A stretch of DNA of 44,278 nt from Chloroflexota bacterium (GTDB taxonomy: Bacteria; Chloroflexota; Anaerolineae; Promineifilales; Promineifilaceae), in assembly GCA_020628815.1 (NCBI GenBank), contig JAHDEN010000035.1:1-44278 (forward strand). The letters are read 5' to 3'. How positions within the stretch are numbered: the first letter of the stretch is position 1; each line of letters begins with the position of its first letter. The notes beneath the pieces are model-generated. The model was not told where the DNA came from. It did no database searches and saw only the letters and a list, made by a program, of their open reading frames with translations. Made by a program: the position numbers and the translations under genes. This document shows positions 41,884 through 44,278 of this stretch, in pieces.

Positions 41884-42708
41884 TTATTGGGACTGGATAA
41901 AATCGGTCAAATCGTGAGGTGTACGATCTAAGATCATGCCTAAAACAGCCGGGTTCCCAACCAAACCATAATTGGCATAATAACCAAACATCGCTAACAA
42001 AGTATCCCGTTCATACACCGACAACTTCGAATTCTCTTCAACCCAATCGACCAACGAAACTTCTTCAAAGAACACCGGCCGATTAAGCTCGGCCGTCAGC
42101 AGCTCTGCCACTCGGGACTGAGACAATGCGGATGTTCCCGCAAGCTCCAATGTCGCACCGACATATGTTTCGTCGCTTAGAACAATGGCCGCTGCCTCAG
42201 CCACATCCTGCAAATCAACAAAAGACAGTTTGGTTCTGGCGGGATAAGGAAGTCGCAAAAAACCACGTTGCTTAATAGCCGACCATTGAGGAAGTAAATT
42301 TTGCATATAGGTGGCTGGTTGCAAAATAGTGAAAGGTATCCCGCTAACAAACACCATCTCTTCAACCCGCAGTTTGTTCCAATGGTGGGGCATCTCGTGT
42401 GTTTGTGGGTGTAGCACAGAGTGGTACACAAAGTGTTTAATTTTTGCCCGCCTGGCCGCGGTCAGAGCCAATTTACCAATCAATGTTTCATTGGGATGCA
42501 GATTGGGGCAAATAAAATAGACTTTTTCTACCCCCTGCATAGCAATCGCCCAATCGGCCTCGTTTTCTAAATCCCCTACAAAAATGTCCGCCCCATCAAA
42601 CCCGATAAATGGCTGTCGCAACCATGCCCGGACAGGCAGATTGCGGCTAACTAAGTTTGCAACAACGGCTCGGCCGGTTTTTCCCCCAGCCCCAGTAACC
42701 AAAATCAT
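41884..42708 (-). CDS. NmrA-like NAD(P)-binding atypical SDR
   Basis: 274 residues. Rossmann fold with the dinucleotide loop TGAGGKTG (5-12), Asp in VGDLENEADWA, KVYFICPNLHPNE and HFVYHSVLHPQTHEMPHHWNK, where an active-site Tyr-x3-Lys is missing, as in NmrA/QOR2-type proteins that sense redox cofactors or reduce quinones. The substrate is unknown. Coupled to the upstream M20 hydrolase by ATGA and 17 bases from DUF1177. It may be a redox-related accessory of that pathway. Confidence 0.88.
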   Translation of the reverse strand: MILVTGAGGKTGRAVVANLVSRNLPVRAWLRQPFIGFDGADIFVGDLENEADWAIAMQGVEKVYFICPNLHPNETLIGKLALTAARRAKIKHFVYHSVLHPQTHEMPHHWNKLRVEEMVFVSGIPFTILQPATYMQNLLPQWSAIKQRGFLRLPYPARTKLSFVDLQDVAEAAAIVLSDETYVGATLELAGTSALSQSRVAELLTAELNRPVFFEEVSLVDWVEENSKLSVYERDTLLAMFGYYANYGLVGNPAVLGMILDRTPHDLTDFIQSQ

Positions 42709-43964
42709 AGTTCCACCTCACTAAATAATCTCTCTAAAACCGCATCACATAGCAGTTCACACCCAGCAACGGCATCTTCTTTTTTGATACTCTCGCTTTC
42801 ATTGTGACTAATGCCATCTTTTGTTTGCACAAACACCATCACGGTCGGCACCCCGCTAGCCGCGACATAAACCGCATCATGCCCAGCTCCAGACCAAATT
42901 CTGCGACAATCGAGCTGTCGCTCGGCCGCAAAATGTTCCAGACGTGACACCAGCCGCTCATCAAACGGTGTCATCGGCGAATGCCAAGTCTCCGTTATCT
43001 CGACCTGTAACCTGCGCTTTTCAGCGATTTGGTTGGCCGCATTCAGCAAGGCGTCTTTCATTTGCAGCAACACATCCTCCTCAGGATGCCGAGTGTCAAT
43101 GGTGAGAAAAACGGAGCCGGGAATCACGTTGGGTGACATCGGGCTGGGGACAATTACCCCCACGGTTCCACGTCCATCAGGACCATGAGCCAGTGCGATT
43201 TGTTCAACCGCCAGCGCCAGTTCTGCCGCTCCTAATCCTGCATCTTGACGGCCGATCATCGGTGTGGGGCCGGCATGAGCTTCTGACCCGATCACAGTAG
43301 CTTCGTACCAACGTTGGGCCTGCGCACCGGTAACGGCACCCACAGGGACGCCTTCCATTTCCAACAGCGGCCCTTGCTCGATATGAATTTCAAAATAGCT
43401 GTCAATCGGCCGCCCTTCTCGGGTGGGATGAGCTCCTGACCGGTCTAACGAGATCGCTTGTTGAACACTGACTCCATCCAGATCAGTTTTCTCCAGCATC
43501 TCTGCCAAGTTTAGCTTGCCAGCAAAAACGCCCGATCCCATCATGGCGGGTGCAAATCGAGCCCCTTCTTCGTTGGCAAAGTTGATTAGTTGTAACGTGC
43601 GCATCGGCCGTTTTCCGGCCGCATACAGTGATTTGGCAATTTCTAACCCTGCAAGCACGCCCAAAGCCCCGTCGTACTTGCCTCCAGTTGGTTGGCTGTC
43701 AAGATGGCTCCCCACAAGCACGGCCGGTAACTCCACATCGCTCCCTTCCATGGTTGCAAAAATGTTTCCGATTTCGTCTCGGCTAATCGACATCTGCATC
43801 TCGACACACTCGTCTACAAACTGGTCCCGAGCTTCATAGTCAAGAGTCGAAAAAGCCAGACGCTTAACACCCCCCTTTGCCGTTGCCCCGATCTGAGCAT
43901 AAGCCTGAATCGAATCCCACAAGCGCTCCCCATCTATTTGAATTTGATGTCCATCCATTTGCAT
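42705..43964 (-). CDS. M20 family N-carbamoyl-L-amino-acid/allantoate amidohydrolase
   Basis: 419 residues. Binuclear metal enzyme with His87 and Asp89 in GSHLDSQPTGGKYDG (bridging Asp98), Glu132/Glu133 in NEEG, IHIEQGPLLE (His ligand and HIEQGP signature of the HyuC/AllC group) and the dimerisation-domain segment GSEAHAGPTPMIGRQDAG; the last ligand is His in ISHNESE. The family hydrolyses N-carbamoyl-amino acids, beta-ureidopropionate or allantoate. No hydantoinase or purine-degradation gene is seen here, so the substrate is open. AGAGGA precedes the ATG by 10 bases. First of the three-gene operon. Confidence 0.92.
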   Translation of the reverse strand: MQMDGHQIQIDGERLWDSIQAYAQIGATAKGGVKRLAFSTLDYEARDQFVDECVEMQMSISRDEIGNIFATMEGSDVELPAVLVGSHLDSQPTGGKYDGALGVLAGLEIAKSLYAAGKRPMRTLQLINFANEEGARFAPAMMGSGVFAGKLNLAEMLEKTDLDGVSVQQAISLDRSGAHPTREGRPIDSYFEIHIEQGPLLEMEGVPVGAVTGAQAQRWYEATVIGSEAHAGPTPMIGRQDAGLGAAELALAVEQIALAHGPDGRGTVGVIVPSPMSPNVIPGSVFLTIDTRHPEEDVLLQMKDALLNAANQIAEKRRLQVEITETWHSPMTPFDERLVSRLEHFAAERQLDCRRIWSGAGHDAVYVAASGVPTVMVFVQTKDGISHNESESIKKEDAVAGCELLCDAVLERLFSEVEL

Positions 43965-44069
43965 ACAGCTATGATCCTCTAAAAATCAAATTCTGCCCAA
44001 AAGTTAGTCACCCCCTCAATACAACATGCCAAGATGTTGAGTCTGGCATTCTAAATGCAGGCATAAAAA

Positions 44070-44098
44070 AAGCCCACTCAGAATATCTGAATGGGCTT
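44070..44098 (-). terminator. Intrinsic terminator for a minus-strand gene at the right edge
   Basis: Arms 44070-44082 and 44086-44098 (13 bp, one mismatch, 3-nt loop) are followed on the minus strand by TTTTTTATGCC. It lies about 30 bases past the stop at 44128. Confidence 0.8.
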
Positions 44099-44127
44099 TG
44101 AATTACTTACCTAGTGAAGCTTAGAGG

Positions 44128-44262
44128 CTAATCGAAATCAAATCCGTCGTCGGCTGACTCGCCGTCGTTTTTAGCCCAAGCCATAATCTCAAATGATAGT
44201 CGGTCGAAGTAGCTATTTTCTGGTAGGATCAGAGCCATACGCAATGTCATTAATTTTCGCAT
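44128..44262 (-). CDS. Small ORF or 3' end of an unknown gene at window edge
   Basis: Minus-strand frame ending in TAG at 44128-44130 and reading back through MALILPENSYFDRLSFEIMA to ATG at 44262 (44 residues), with an acidic end DDGFDFD. The next codon but two upstream is a TGA (44271-44269), so it is either a small protein or part of a longer gene interrupted there. ATG alternatives at 44250 and 44238 exist, and no ribosome site is seen. The terminator that follows supports a real gene. Function unknown. Confidence 0.4.
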   Translation of the reverse strand: MRKLMTLRMALILPENSYFDRLSFEIMAWAKNDGESADDGFDFD

Positions 44263-44278
44263 TAATGATCAATTACGC

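Noticed and set aside
1..44278. Mobile elements, CRISPR, prophage, tRNA or rRNA genes
   Set aside because: No transposase or integrase motifs, no regularly spaced repeats, and no tRNA T-loop or rRNA signatures were found by eye.

Overview
This window reads as a chromosomal piece of an uncultured Chloroflexota bacterium (Anaerolineae-like; inferred from gene content, not proven). The support is a type III glutamine synthetase, SdrD-B/GEVED surface proteins, Thr/Pro-rich membrane-anchored proteins, an orphan MutL/GlmL-type ATPase, a RIO-type kinase and an L9 with an acidic tail. Base composition is moderate and even. I see no transposase, integrase, phage gene, CRISPR array, rRNA or tRNA.

Layout. 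1-3.7 kb: 3' part of glnN (+), a bidirectional terminator, a membrane-anchored tyrosine phosphatase (-) and a small unknown gene (+). 3.7-6.4 kb: two polysaccharide genes (-), a polyprenyl-phosphate sugar transferase and a GT4 glycosyltransferase. 6.5-11 kb: a 1370-residue surface protein and a 57-residue peptide gene (-). 11.4-15.3 kb: an M24 peptidase, then an NfeD/SppA-type membrane protease overlapping a GAF histidine kinase (-). 15.5-17.3 kb: hemW and a P-loop kinase (+, ATGA overlap). 17.4-18.2 kb: a Nudix hydrolase (-). 18.4-22.7 kb: PpiC-type lipoprotein, membrane-anchored Thr/Pro-rich protein, rsmI and an MFS exporter (+). 22.8-23.6 kb: a thioredoxin-TPR gene whose first active-site cysteine codon is TGA. 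23.6-29 kb (-): RodZ-like protein, rplI, a doubled hybrid histidine kinase and an LPDTG-tailed protein. 29.3-34.4 kb (-): an unknown protein with the MutL-like ATPase, then a RIO kinase with a GNAT protein behind a leader-peptide attenuator. 34.7-37.9 kb (-): DUF1801 and a DinG-type helicase-exonuclease. 38.1-38.9 kb: an inositol-monophosphatase-family gene (+). 38.9-44 kb (-): a membrane-tethered solute-binding-like protein, DUF1177, an NmrA-like reductase and an M20 amidohydrolase, then a small ORF at the edge.

Three observations stand out. (1) The thioredoxin gene at 22839-23591 has an in-frame TGA exactly at the first catalytic Cys (UGPC instead of CGPC), followed at once by a SECIS-like bulged hairpin. 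It is a strong candidate selenoprotein, and a plain annotation would lose its N-terminal 52 residues. (2) Upstream of the GNAT-RIO operon there is a complete trp-style attenuator: Shine-Dalgarno, 19-codon leader ORF, mutually exclusive 1:2, 2:3 and 3:4 pairings, and a U-tract terminator. It suggests that ribosome status controls these two genes. (3) The palindrome CGGCCG occurs about 149 times in 44 kb by my hand count, against about 7 expected, in every reading frame and in intergenic DNA. It behaves like a highly iterated palindrome comparable with cyanobacterial HIP1.
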